In this document: positions 47,144 through 55,777 of the stretch, piece by piece
Numbering within the stretch: the first letter of the stretch is position 1
Layout: the number at the start of each line of letters is the position of its first letter
Assembly (NCBI RefSeq): GCF_947504225.1
Contig: NZ_CANNGT010000004.1
Span: 227,741 to 291,740, forward strand
Length of the DNA: 64,000 nucleotides
DNA from: Brumimicrobium ulvae
GTDB lineage: Bacteria > Bacteroidota > Bacteroidia > Flavobacteriales_D > Crocinitomicaceae
Direction of reading: 5' to 3'
Program-made: the position numbers and the translations under genes
Notes under the pieces: generated by a model
Told to the model about the DNA's origin: nothing
Database searches by the model: none
Seen by the model: the letters and a program-made list of their open reading frames with translations, nothing else

Positions 47144-48823
47144 ATGAGCGAACAAAAACGAACAAAAGCACAAGAAGCAACTCAAGCCATTGAGCGAATA
47201 TACATAACAATGCGTCACCTTTTCAATAGAGGTTTCTATAAGCCAATGGGAGTTTCAGGGAAAAGTTTGAGGGAAAGCTTATTGGAGCTACAGCCTGAGA
47301 TTTACGGTACAATGGGCGAAGAAAAGGTTGAGTTAAGCGGTTTAGTTTATGTTTTAGATCGTCTACCTCATGGTATTGAAGAATGTCCTGTAATCAACTT
47401 AACGGGAGATGAAGGTTATGATTTATCTAACCTAAAATCGATCATCCCTCCAAAAAGAAGAAGAAATTGTTACCGCATCGACAAAGACCAAATGAACGTG
47501 GAAATCACACGTGGTCGCTCTGATATATACGATATCCTTACCCACCTTACTTTCTTGTTTATTGAATCGCACAAGATTGCAAATCGTGTGGTGATTGATG
47601 ACAAAGGTGGACTTACAAAAGAGTGGTTAAAATTCGAGTCCATTATCAATCAAGAAGAAATTTCAAACGAAGAACTTGAGGTGGCCATGTTTCATGTAGC
47701 CAATATCTTGGGGCGAACTTTTGAAGAAGTTTTAGATGTTAATAAAGCGCTGCATACCGAAGAATTACCACACCGTTTTTTACGGGTAATTTATTGGCTT
47801 GGAAAATTAGCCATTGACGAAGTGTTAGAAATCAACAAAAGAGTGATTTTATTTAGTCCTGTTTTAAGAGAACGAACAGGTCATCACATGCATGGTGAGA
47901 GGTGGGCCAATAGAATCAAAAAGGAGTTGGAAAACCAAGGCATTATTGACCGTCCAATTCACATTATCAGTGCAAATATGCACAGCGTGATGAACTATTT
48001 ATTCAGTAAACAAATCTTATCAAAACAGAAAGAAAAACTGAATAAGCGAGAGTTTTTTGAACGATTAAGTCAGCCCGAAAACTCTAAAGACAGAAAGTTA
48101 ATCAGTGATTTGGCAACAAAGCAAGGAATGACTTATCTTGCTGATCAATCCGGAACAAACATCGATGTACAGATTTTTGATTTATCAAAGGTAGATTTTA
48201 GTGACAGTTACCTTTCGGAGGTGATTGATGACACTAAGGCTGTTATTATTGTGATGGATTATGCTTTTGGTGAACAAGCTTTTGAAACCATGGACGAATT
48301 ATTGAAACCCTACAAGAAAGGGATCAATGGACCTGTAAAATTAAATGTAGATTCTGTTTCTATCATGGGTAAAGCAGGAATTCTGAAAGGAGGAAAAGGA
48401 GACATCATGATACCTCATGCACACGTTTTTGAGGGAACCACAGACAACTATCCCTTCGTGAACGAAATTACACTGGCCGATTTTGAAGATGAGGACATTG
48501 AGGCAACAGAAGGACACATGATAACCGTTTTAGGAACTTCATTACAAAACAAAGAGATGTTGAGTTACTTCAAGAAGTCAACTTGGAAAGTCATTGGTTT
48601 AGAAATGGAGGGTGCTCATTATCAAAAAGCAATTCAAGCAGCTTCTAAAATTCGAAACAGTATTTGTTCGGATGTAAAAGTAAGGTATGCCTACTACGCT
48701 TCAGACAATCCATTAGAAACAGGAAGTACGTTAGCTTCGGGAGGACTTGGTCTGACAGGCGTGAAACCAACGTATTTAATTACCGAGAAGTTTTTGAAAC
48801 AGATTGTTCGACAGGCGATATAG
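47144..48823 (+). CDS. Conserved Bacteroidota protein with nucleoside-phosphorylase-like C-terminus
   Basis: A 559-aa cytoplasmic protein. I recall similar Bacteroidota proteins as DUF6909, but that name needs checking. The N-terminal half is helical with a conserved-looking YKPMGVSGKSLRESLLEL and a basic cluster PPKRRRNCYRID. The C-terminal ~200 residues read as a phosphorylase/nucleosidase fold: KAGILKGGKGDIMIPHAHV, then VIGLEMEGAHYQKAI (Glu487-Gly490), the family's MEG substrate-sugar motif, then YYASDNPLETG where a catalytic Asp is expected. Role unknown. It is divergent from asnS, and no partner gene is near. Confidence 0.7.
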   Translation: MSEQKRTKAQEATQAIERIYITMRHLFNRGFYKPMGVSGKSLRESLLELQPEIYGTMGEEKVELSGLVYVLDRLPHGIEECPVINLTGDEGYDLSNLKSIIPPKRRRNCYRIDKDQMNVEITRGRSDIYDILTHLTFLFIESHKIANRVVIDDKGGLTKEWLKFESIINQEEISNEELEVAMFHVANILGRTFEEVLDVNKALHTEELPHRFLRVIYWLGKLAIDEVLEINKRVILFSPVLRERTGHHMHGERWANRIKKELENQGIIDRPIHIISANMHSVMNYLFSKQILSKQKEKLNKREFFERLSQPENSKDRKLISDLATKQGMTYLADQSGTNIDVQIFDLSKVDFSDSYLSEVIDDTKAVIIVMDYAFGEQAFETMDELLKPYKKGINGPVKLNVDSVSIMGKAGILKGGKGDIMIPHAHVFEGTTDNYPFVNEITLADFEDEDIEATEGHMITVLGTSLQNKEMLSYFKKSTWKVIGLEMEGAHYQKAIQAASKIRNSICSDVKVRYAYYASDNPLETGSTLASGGLGLTGVKPTYLITEKFLKQIVRQAI

Positions 48824-48970
48824 AAAGGGAGAGATTTTAGGGAGAGGGAGAGCAAAAAAAGAAGGTAACTGTTAACGTATGGGAAGTTGAATGCTTTCAT
48901 CAAAGGTGTCTATCCAAAATTTTGTGGTTAAGCTGAAATTCACCCATTTATTTTCATTAAGAAACTCTTA

Positions 48971-49008
48971 AAAACAAAAAGTGCGTTAAGCTATTCAGCT
49001 CAACGCAC
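48971..49008 (-). terminator. Terminator of the nirK-nirV-SCO operon
   Basis: On the minus strand GTGCGTTGAGCT-GAAT-AGCTTAACGCAC forms a 12-bp stem with one G-T pair, followed by TTTTTGTTTTT. It lies 35 nt past the SCO stop. Confidence 0.8.
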
Positions 49009-49042
49009 AGTTTTATAAAACACAGTATAAGATTTACATCTC

Positions 49043-49681
49043 CTACATTGCTAATTTCTCAATGGCTTCAATTGTTGACGAATCATCAACACCTAAACCT
49101 TCTTTTTGATGAACCAAAACTCCTTCTTGATCAAATACACTTATGATGTTTGAGTGAGAGAAGTCTATTGGAGAAATACGCTTATAACTTACCGCAAGAA
49201 CTGCGGCAAACTCGCGCGTATCTTCGATGCTTCCACGTAAGAAAACCCATTGGTCATTATCCATTTCGTTTTCAATCGCAAACGCTTTCATTCTTTCTGG
49301 TGTATCTACTTCTGGGTCGATGCTCACAAACACATATTTTACCTGCTTATTGGCTTTGTCACTTACTTTCTCGTGTATACGACGAATGTCAGCAATCAAC
49401 CTTGGACAAGCAGCTTTACATGTAGTGTAAATCATTACCGCAACCACAATATCACCTTTAAGGTCCTCGAGTTTAATCAACTCTCCATTTTGATTGGTCC
49501 AGTCAGAAGGCAAATTATAAACAGAAAGCTCCGGTAATTCACCCGTGAACTCTTTTTTAACCGTCTCCTGTTCAAGCTCTTCAGAAGCTTCAACTTGCGG
49601 CTCTTCCTCAGTGCAACTGTAGAGCAAGCCCATGGAAAGCAAAGCAGTTAAACAAAGTATGATGTATTTTTTCATAGTCAT
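49043..49681 (-). CDS. SCO1/SenC-family copper chaperone lipoprotein
   Basis: A 212-aa protein with a lipoprotein signal (ILCLTALLSMGLLYSC, Cys23) and a thioredoxin fold. The copper/redox CxxxC is Cys88 and Cys92 in TTCKAACP, with distal His176 in IDFSHSNII. SCO proteins deliver copper to cytochrome oxidase CuA or to other copper enzymes. Its start overlaps the nirV stop by one base (TAATG), which favours MTMKKYII as the N-terminus. Location after nirK suggests it metallates nitrite reductase. Confidence 0.92.
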   Translation of the reverse strand: MTMKKYIILCLTALLSMGLLYSCTEEEPQVEASEELEQETVKKEFTGELPELSVYNLPSDWTNQNGELIKLEDLKGDIVVAVMIYTTCKAACPRLIADIRRIHEKVSDKANKQVKYVFVSIDPEVDTPERMKAFAIENEMDNDQWVFLRGSIEDTREFAAVLAVSYKRISPIDFSHSNIISVFDQEGVLVHQKEGLGVDDSSTIEAIEKLAM

Positions 49682-50448
49682 TAATTAATGGATTTAGCAC
49701 ACCTAAATCCTAGATTTCTAATAGAGTAATTCGCTTTGACACTTCCACGGAATGCATATCTCATAAAAGCTGCATAATTCATTAAATCAGAAGAACCCAG
49801 TGCAGCACCACCGCAAAACAAGTCGTTTCCCCCATCTACATCACTTCTGGATTCACCAGAAATCAAAACAGAGTTAAAATCTTGCGTCCATTCCCATACC
49901 AGTCCGTGCATATCATACACACCCCAGTAGTTTTCAAAAGTACTACCAACTTCTTGGTTATACGAATTTGGTTTCTCGTACCAACTTAAAATAAACTTAT
50001 TGTACTCATCTTTAGTCCTGGCATCAGCATCTTTTTCATCTGCCATTCCTACATACTCCCATTCATCAAGTGTTGGCAGTCTTTTCCCCTGACATTCACA
50101 GTACTTTTTTGCAGCAAAATAAGAAACGTTTGTCATCGGAGCATTCTCCAATTCACCATCTTTCAGGTTCAAATCGTCTTTAAAGTGTCGCAAGTAGTTT
50201 CCATCTGCATAGAGGGCAATAACATTGGATTTTCTCCATTTTGGATTATCCTCAAGGAACTTCACATACTCAGCATTTGTTACTGGATACTGATCAATAT
50301 AAAAATCTTGAACCTTAACGATATTGGAATCTGTTCCATACAGAGGGATATACTGGCCTCCTTTAATTAAAGCCATGCCTTCCTTTTGCCCATAGCTAAT
50401 GAGAGAGAGAAAAATAATTACTACTACAGTTAAAAATTTGGAAAACAT
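49681..50448 (-). CDS. nirV: NirV-like SUMF1/formylglycine-generating-enzyme-family protein
   Basis: A 255-aa exported protein (signal MFSKFLTVVVIIFLSLISYG). The FGE-sulfatase fold is shown by MALIKGGQYIPL, FYIDQYPVTNAEYVKFLED, LPTLDEWEYVG, VWEWTQDF and the terminal SIRNLGFRCAK. The catalytic cysteine pair of true FGE is not evident. NirV, a member of this family, is commonly encoded next to nirK; its role in nitrite reductase function or maturation is not fully known. It lies 29 nt after nirK and couples to the SCO gene. Confidence 0.85.
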   Translation of the reverse strand: MFSKFLTVVVIIFLSLISYGQKEGMALIKGGQYIPLYGTDSNIVKVQDFYIDQYPVTNAEYVKFLEDNPKWRKSNVIALYADGNYLRHFKDDLNLKDGELENAPMTNVSYFAAKKYCECQGKRLPTLDEWEYVGMADEKDADARTKDEYNKFILSWYEKPNSYNQEVGSTFENYWGVYDMHGLVWEWTQDFNSVLISGESRSDVDGGNDLFCGGAALGSSDLMNYAAFMRYAFRGSVKANYSIRNLGFRCAKSIN

Positions 50449-50477
50449 GACTTTAAAATTTAAAGGTGAATATATTA

Positions 50478-51956
50478 TTATTTACGTACTTTCTTTACCA
50501 TTTCAGTAGTAACCTCAGTACCGTTGTTACCCCAGCTGTTGTAAATATAAGTCATTACCGCAGCTACTTCTTCATCAGTTAGGTTTTGAGCAGTCATCAC
50601 ACTGTTGTATTTCTTACCGTTCACAGTAATTTCTCCGCTCTTACCTCTTAATACAATATCGATTGCACGATCTACATCCTCATTAAGATAATCAGCATTG
50701 GCCAATGGAGGGAATGCATTTTCGATTCCTTCTCCATTTGCTTGGTGACAAGCAAAACAAGTTGAACCATATAGCTTTTTACCCATTTCCATTTTCTCTG
50801 CTTTCGTCATCTCAACAGCTTCTTTTGCTGGTTGATCATCCTCAACTGGCATAGACTGAATTGTTCCTCCTTCAGGCAGGTAGATTCCTTCTTGAATAGT
50901 TCCAGAGTAAATCTGTTTGTTTTCAGGTCCAGTAACATTTAGAATACCTAATGCACCTTTATTAAATGCTCTAAAGATAGAGTGGTCAACTAATACCAAT
51001 TCTCCAGGAACATCTACTTTAAACTCTACCATTGCTGCACCACCTGCAGGAACCAATGTTGTTTGTACATTTTCATTCACTAAACTACCCCCTTCTACAG
51101 TTACTCGGTCAAATATTTCACCAATTACGTGGAAAGAAGAAACTAAGTTTGGTCCACCATTTCCAAAATATATACGTACAGTTTCTCCAACTTTTGCAGT
51201 CAATGCGTCATCACCAGACAAAGCCCCAACACTACCGTTGAACACAACATAATCTGCTTCTTCATCAATTGCTTTCTGCATATCAAAAGGTTGAAGTCCT
51301 GCTTCACCATACTTTCCTTTGGTATAGAAATCACCTTGCATCACGTAGTACTCTTTGTCTACAGGTGGCAACCCTTCTTCAGGCTCTACCAAGATCAAAC
51401 CATACATTCCGTTTGCAATGTGCATTCCAACAGGTGCAGTAGCACAGTGATAAACATATAGACCAGGTTTCAAAGTTTTAAACTGAAAAACAATTTCATG
51501 TCCTGGCGCTACGAATGAAGACACAGCTCCACCTCCTGGTCCTGTCACCGCGTGAAGGTCAATATTATGAGGTAACTTATTGTCTGGGTGGTTTTTCAAA
51601 TGGAATTCCACTTCATCCCCCACTTTTGTTCTGATAAAACTACCAGGAACAGTTCCACCAAAAGTCCAGTAAACGTATTCTACTCCACTGGCCATTGTTC
51701 CAGTCTCCTCAATAATCTCCATATCAACGATAAGCTTAGTTGCCGCTCGATCAGCTGTAGATTTAGGAACGAAAGGAGGCGCTGTTAGCTCTGCTACCAT
51801 TTCCGAAACAACTTTAATGTCTTCGGGATTTGTTTTACTTATTCCACTTTTCTGGTCACTCCCGCCAGAACATGAGGAGAAAGAAACCGCTCCTACTAGG
51901 AGAGATAAGGATGCTAAACTCCTTAGTTTTCTTTTAATTTGTGAATCAATCATCAT
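50478..51956 (-). CDS. nirK: Copper nitrite reductase NirK fused to cytochrome c, lipoprotein
   Basis: A 492-aa enzyme reducing nitrite to nitric oxide. The start at 51956 gives a lipoprotein signal ([16 protein letters not shown]); the longer ORF upstream has no support. Two cupredoxin domains carry the type 1 copper ligands His130, Cys171, His179, Met184 and type 2 ligands His135, His170, His325. The catalytic Asp133 and His276 are also present ([15 protein letters not shown]). A C-terminal class I cytochrome c domain (~385-485) has heme motif CFACH (Cys400, Cys403, His404), giving built-in electron delivery. It heads nirK-nirV-SCO. Confidence 0.95.
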   Translation of the reverse strand: MMIDSQIKRKLRSLASLSLLVGAVSFSSCSGGSDQKSGISKTNPEDIKVVSEMVAELTAPPFVPKSTADRAATKLIVDMEIIEETGTMASGVEYVYWTFGGTVPGSFIRTKVGDEVEFHLKNHPDNKLPHNIDLHAVTGPGGGAVSSFVAPGHEIVFQFKTLKPGLYVYHCATAPVGMHIANGMYGLILVEPEEGLPPVDKEYYVMQGDFYTKGKYGEAGLQPFDMQKAIDEEADYVVFNGSVGALSGDDALTAKVGETVRIYFGNGGPNLVSSFHVIGEIFDRVTVEGGSLVNENVQTTLVPAGGAAMVEFKVDVPGELVLVDHSIFRAFNKGALGILNVTGPENKQIYSGTIQEGIYLPEGGTIQSMPVEDDQPAKEAVEMTKAEKMEMGKKLYGSTCFACHQANGEGIENAFPPLANADYLNEDVDRAIDIVLRGKSGEITVNGKKYNSVMTAQNLTDEEVAAVMTYIYNSWGNNGTEVTTEMVKKVRK

Positions 51957-52044
51957 ATTTGTTTTTAAATTACGATATAAAACTAAGCATAGTGTATTGT
52001 CTCTCAAAGCCAAAATCAAAAGATTTTTGATAAACTGCATTTAA

Positions 52045-52078
52045 TCATTTTTTTAAATGACCTAAAGCATAATTTAGG
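52045..52078. promoter_or_regulatory. Two adjacent dyads upstream of nirK, putative operators
   Basis: TCATTT-TTTT-AAATGA (52045-52060) and CCTAAA-GCATAA-TTTAGG (52061-52078) are perfect inverted repeats placed end to end, about 90-120 nt before the nirK ATG. Dimeric CRP/FNR-type regulators bind sites of this size, but neither matches an established consensus that I know. Confidence 0.45.
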
Positions 52079-52218
52079 ATGTTTTTGTCTTTTAATGATT
52101 TTCCAATTCCAAGAATTACAATTCATAAAACGTTCTTCAAAGAATTTCTCTTCGAATAAGCCTACTTTGTTAATATAGCTTAACAAAAGACAAACACTTG
52201 TTTTAAATCATTGATGTT

Positions 52219-52250
52219 TTTGTCATTAAGTGATATATTACTTACTTTTG
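52219..52250 (+). promoter_or_regulatory. Promoter of ahcY
   Basis: TTTG (52219-52222), 20-nt spacer and TACTTTTG (52243-52250) match the Bacteroidota consensus. The ahcY ATG follows 28 nt later. Confidence 0.62.
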
Positions 52251-52277
52251 TAATCGATTTAAGTAAAAAAAAGATAA

Positions 52278-53588
52278 ATGAACGAAGCAAAGGAACAATT
52301 AAAATACAAGGTTAAAGACATCAGCCTTGCGGATTGGGGAAGAAAAGAAATTAGACTTGCAGAAGCAGAAATGCCGGGACTAATGTCTTTACGTGAGGAG
52401 TACGGTGCTCAAAAACCATTAAAAGGTGCACGTATTGCAGGGTGTTTACACATGACAATTCAAACAGCAGTACTCATTGAAACATTAGTTGAATTAGGAG
52501 CTGACGTAACTTGGTCATCATGTAACATTTTCTCTACTCAAGATCATGCAGCGGCGGCAATTGCAGCAGCTGGAATCCCAGTTTTTGCATGGAAAGGAAT
52601 GAATGAAGAAGAGTTTGACTGGTGTATCGAGCAGACATTACATGCTTTTGAAGGTGGTAAACCATTAAACATGATTCTTGATGATGGTGGTGATTTAACA
52701 AACATGGTTTTTGACCGCTACCCAGAATTAACAAAAGACATTAAAGGACTTTCTGAAGAAACAACTACAGGAGTTCACCGTTTATACGAAAGAAAGAAAA
52801 ATGGTACTTTAGTAATGCCAGCAATCAACGTTAACGATTCTGTAACAAAATCTAAATTTGATAACAAATACGGATGTAAAGAATCATTGGTTGATGCTAT
52901 TCGTCGTGCTACAGATACAATGATGGCTGGAAAGGTTGCTGTTGTTTGTGGATATGGTGATGTTGGTAAAGGTTCGGCTGCTTCATTACAAGGTGCTGGT
53001 GCACGTGTAATTGTTACAGAAATTGACCCGATTTGTGCTTTACAAGCTGCAATGGACGGTTTTGAAGTAAGAAAATTAGACAATGTTGTTCACAATGTTG
53101 ATATCGTTGTTACAACGACAGGAAACAAAGACATCGTTGTTGATCGTCACTTCAAGAAAATGAAAGACAAAACAATCGTTTGTAACATTGGACACTTTGA
53201 TAATGAAATCGATGTTGCTTGGTTGAATAGCAACGCTCAATCGAAAGACGAAGTTAAACCACAAGTTGATTTATACAACTTAGATGGTAAAGACATTATT
53301 CTTTTGGCTGAAGGTCGTTTGGTCAACTTAGGTTGTGCAACGGGTCACCCATCTTTCGTAATGTCTAACTCTTTTGCTAACCAAACATTAGCACAATTAG
53401 AGCTTTGGAACAATTCTGACAAGTATGAAAACGATGTTTACATGCTGCCAAAACACCTTGATGAGAAAGTTGCTGAATTGCACCTTGCAAAAATCGGAGT
53501 TGAATTAGAAGAACTTTCTAAAGAACAAGCTGATTATATTGGTGTAGATGTGAAAGGTCCATATAAACCAGAGCATTACAGATACTAA
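52278..53588 (+). CDS. ahcY: Adenosylhomocysteinase
   Basis: A 436-aa NAD-dependent hydrolase splitting S-adenosylhomocysteine into adenosine and homocysteine, so relieving methyltransferase inhibition. Motifs: [31 protein letters not shown], the NAD-binding [12 protein letters not shown] near residue 220, and C-terminal [10 protein letters not shown]. The ~40-residue insertion of longer eukaryote-type enzymes is short here. It is transcribed alone; a long palindrome then a terminator follow. No SAH or SAM riboswitch was recognised in the leader. Confidence 0.97.
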   Translation: MNEAKEQLKYKVKDISLADWGRKEIRLAEAEMPGLMSLREEYGAQKPLKGARIAGCLHMTIQTAVLIETLVELGADVTWSSCNIFSTQDHAAAAIAAAGIPVFAWKGMNEEEFDWCIEQTLHAFEGGKPLNMILDDGGDLTNMVFDRYPELTKDIKGLSEETTTGVHRLYERKKNGTLVMPAINVNDSVTKSKFDNKYGCKESLVDAIRRATDTMMAGKVAVVCGYGDVGKGSAASLQGAGARVIVTEIDPICALQAAMDGFEVRKLDNVVHNVDIVVTTTGNKDIVVDRHFKKMKDKTIVCNIGHFDNEIDVAWLNSNAQSKDEVKPQVDLYNLDGKDIILLAEGRLVNLGCATGHPSFVMSNSFANQTLAQLELWNNSDKYENDVYMLPKHLDEKVAELHLAKIGVELEELSKEQADYIGVDVKGPYKPEHYRY

Positions 53589-53711
53589 TTGTTTGTTTAG
53601 AAAGTCCGCTCTTGGCGTTGCACTCAATTTTAAAAATTAACATTGACTAATGTCAACTTATAATTTTTAAAATCAAGCGCGCCTTAATAGCAAACATTCT
53701 AATTCAAACAA
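53589..53711. repeat. Nested palindrome downstream of ahcY
   Basis: Nested inverted repeats: outer TTGTTTG (53589) with CAAACAA (53705), next ATTTTAAAAATTA (53627-53639) with its perfect complement at 53661-53673, and central TTGAC-TAAT-GTCAA (53643-53656). No ORF is present. Together with two terminators this occupies the 385-bp gap between ahcY and rplY. Confidence 0.6.
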
Positions 53712-53721
53712 ATGATATTTG

Positions 53722-53758
53722 AAAAGAGTCCAATCTTAATTGTTTGGACTCTTTTTTT
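53722..53758 (+). terminator. Intrinsic terminator of ahcY
   Basis: AAAAGAGTCCAA (53722-53733) pairs with TTGGACTCTTTT (53744-53755), followed by T to 53758. Confidence 0.8.
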
Positions 53759-53918
53759 GAAAATTACTTTAATGAATAGGGAATGTACGGACGGTGAGCA
53801 ATCGTTCTTTTGTCTTCCTATTTATTTTAAACGGCATTCTTACGCAAACGATGTAGGCATACATTATCAAATTTATCACACTAATTTTCAGCAATCCTAC
53901 CATAAAAACATCACACAC

Positions 53919-53947
53919 AAAAAAGCCCAGACAATTTTGCCTGGGCC
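53919..53947 (-). terminator. Intrinsic terminator of rplY
   Basis: On the minus strand GCCCAG (53946-53941), a 10-nt loop and CTGGGC (53930-53925) are followed by TTTTTTG. It lies 27 nt past the rplY stop. Confidence 0.8.
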
Positions 53948-53973
53948 TTAAACATTTTAAAGTAATTTGATAT

Positions 53974-54594
53974 TTATTCTTCAGTTGCTTCAGCAGCTTC
54001 TTCGCCACCTTCTGCTCCTTCTTCTTCCTCTTCGTCATCTGCATCAACAGCTCCACGTGCCATTTTAACAGAAACAACTACTGCGTTTTCATTTTCTAAT
54101 GTTCTAACGCCTGGGATGTTAATATCTTTCACACGGTAAGATTGACCAATACGAAGTGGTGTAATGTCAATTTCTACTTCTTCTGGAAGATCTTTTGGTA
54201 AACCTTCAACATTGATTCGACGGAAGATAGTCATTAAACGACCACCGTTCATAACTCCTCTCGAACGACCAACTACACGAAGTGGAATACCAACCTTCAC
54301 TGGTTTATCATCTGATAATTCAAGGAAATCAACGTGCAAAGGTTTATCTGTAACCGGGTGCATTTGTTTTGCTTGAATAATTGCCATTTTCTTTGTTCCA
54401 TCGATATCCAATTCTACTTGGTATACGTTTGGAGAGAAAATTAACTTTTCGATGTCTACTGAACGAACTGAAAAGCATGTTTGCTCTCCTGATCCATAAA
54501 GTACACAAGGAACACCTCCATTCCTACGAATAGCTTTCGTGTCCTTTTTCCCTACGTTCGCTCTAAGCGAACCGCTCAATTGTACTGTTTTCAT
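53974..54594 (-). CDS. rplY: 50S ribosomal protein L25 (TL5/CTC form)
   Basis: A 206-aa protein binding 5S rRNA. The N-terminal L25 domain (GSLRANVGKKDTKAIRRNGG then VPCVLYG, ~1-95) is followed by the TL5-type beta domain (KVGIPLRVVGRSRGVMNGG, ~100-185), as in the longer CTC proteins. The C-terminus is a strongly acidic tail of Glu, Ala and Gly. It is 13 nt downstream of prs, a conserved pairing (prs-rplY), and ends at a clear terminator. Confidence 0.95.
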   Translation of the reverse strand: MKTVQLSGSLRANVGKKDTKAIRRNGGVPCVLYGSGEQTCFSVRSVDIEKLIFSPNVYQVELDIDGTKKMAIIQAKQMHPVTDKPLHVDFLELSDDKPVKVGIPLRVVGRSRGVMNGGRLMTIFRRINVEGLPKDLPEEVEIDITPLRIGQSYRVKDINIPGVRTLENENAVVVSVKMARGAVDADDEEEEEGAEGGEEAAEATEE

Positions 54595-54607
54595 TGTTTT
54601 GTTTTTA

Positions 54608-55546
54608 TTATGATATTATAAAATGTTTACTAATTGATTCGTTGTGTACCAACTTTTTGATGACATCACCAAAGAGTGGAGACACAGAAACAACACGAAT
54701 TTTATCGCTTTGTTTCTTCAACGGAATTGTATCTGTAACGATCAACTCTGTTAATTGTGAGGCTTCTAAACGCTCATAAGCTGGCCCAGAAAGCACCGCG
54801 TGCGTACAATATGCACGAACACTTTTCGCACCTTTTTCCATGAATAAGTCTGCGGCTTTTGTTAGTGTACCTGCAGTGTCAATCATATCGTCAACAAGAA
54901 CTACGTCTTTTCCTTCTACATCACCAATTACAGTCATTTCGGAAACTACGTTAGCCACTTTTCTTTGCTTATGACAAAGTGCCAATCCGAGGTTCAACTT
55001 CTTTGCATAAGAGTTGGCACGTTTAGCTCCACCAACATCTGGGGCTGCCATAACTACGATACCATTTTGAGACAATTCCTGAATTTCTGGGAAGAAAACC
55101 GTTGAAGCATATAAATGATCAACAGGTACTTCAAAAAATCCTTGAATTTGATCCGCATGTAAATCCATGGTCATCAATCGATCTACTCCAGCAGCCATTA
55201 ACATGTTGGCCACCAACTTTGCTCCAATAGCAACACGGGGTTTGTCTTTTCTGTCTTGACGAGCAAAACCGAAGTAAGGAATCACTGCAATAATTTTTCG
55301 CGCAGAAGCACGTTTTGCAGCGTCAACCATTAACAACAACTCCATCAAGTTCTCTGAAGGTGGTGGTGTAGACTGAACGATAAAGACGTCTTGCCCTCTC
55401 ACAGTCTCTTCGAATGAAGGTTGAAATTCACCATCACTGAATTCAGCTACAGTTACATTCCCCAAAGGGATTCCAAACTCTTTTGCTACCTTCTCTCCCA
55501 ATTGCTGGGTTGCCCTTCCGGCAAATATTTTTACTCCTTTTGACAT
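54608..55546 (-). CDS. prs: Ribose-phosphate pyrophosphokinase
   Basis: A 312-aa enzyme making PRPP from ribose 5-phosphate and ATP, for nucleotide, His and Trp synthesis. Motifs: FSDGEFQPSFEETVRGQDVF (flexible loop start), YFGFARQDRKDKPR, MTMDLHADQIQGFF, and the PRPP-binding VVLVDDMIDTAGTL. Length is standard. Upstream CAAAGTTA (minus strand TAACTTTG at 55576-55569) is a plausible -7 box with a weakly spaced -33. It precedes rplY. Confidence 0.97.
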   Translation of the reverse strand: MSKGVKIFAGRATQQLGEKVAKEFGIPLGNVTVAEFSDGEFQPSFEETVRGQDVFIVQSTPPPSENLMELLLMVDAAKRASARKIIAVIPYFGFARQDRKDKPRVAIGAKLVANMLMAAGVDRLMTMDLHADQIQGFFEVPVDHLYASTVFFPEIQELSQNGIVVMAAPDVGGAKRANSYAKKLNLGLALCHKQRKVANVVSEMTVIGDVEGKDVVLVDDMIDTAGTLTKAADLFMEKGAKSVRAYCTHAVLSGPAYERLEASQLTELIVTDTIPLKKQSDKIRVVSVSPLFGDVIKKLVHNESISKHFIIS

Positions 55547-55777
55547 TCTATGATCGTTTGCAAGGCGACAAAGTTACATAAATTAATTATTTATACCGCA
55601 AAAGGCCATACAGAATTCCATTTTACCAAAAATCGCTATAATCTCCTTATAAACAGAGGACTTTGACATTAAAAAAGAGCGCTATAAAATATATTGCAAT
55701 GAAACAAAGCGCAAAGATTTGGAAAAAGAAGTCTTTAAACTAAATTTGAGGTATCTTAAAACTCTGAATTTAGTGTT

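Noticed and set aside
52150..52277. SAH or SAM riboswitch ahead of ahcY
   Set aside because: The leader after the predicted TSS is under 30 nt, too short for such an aptamer, and no conserved core was seen.
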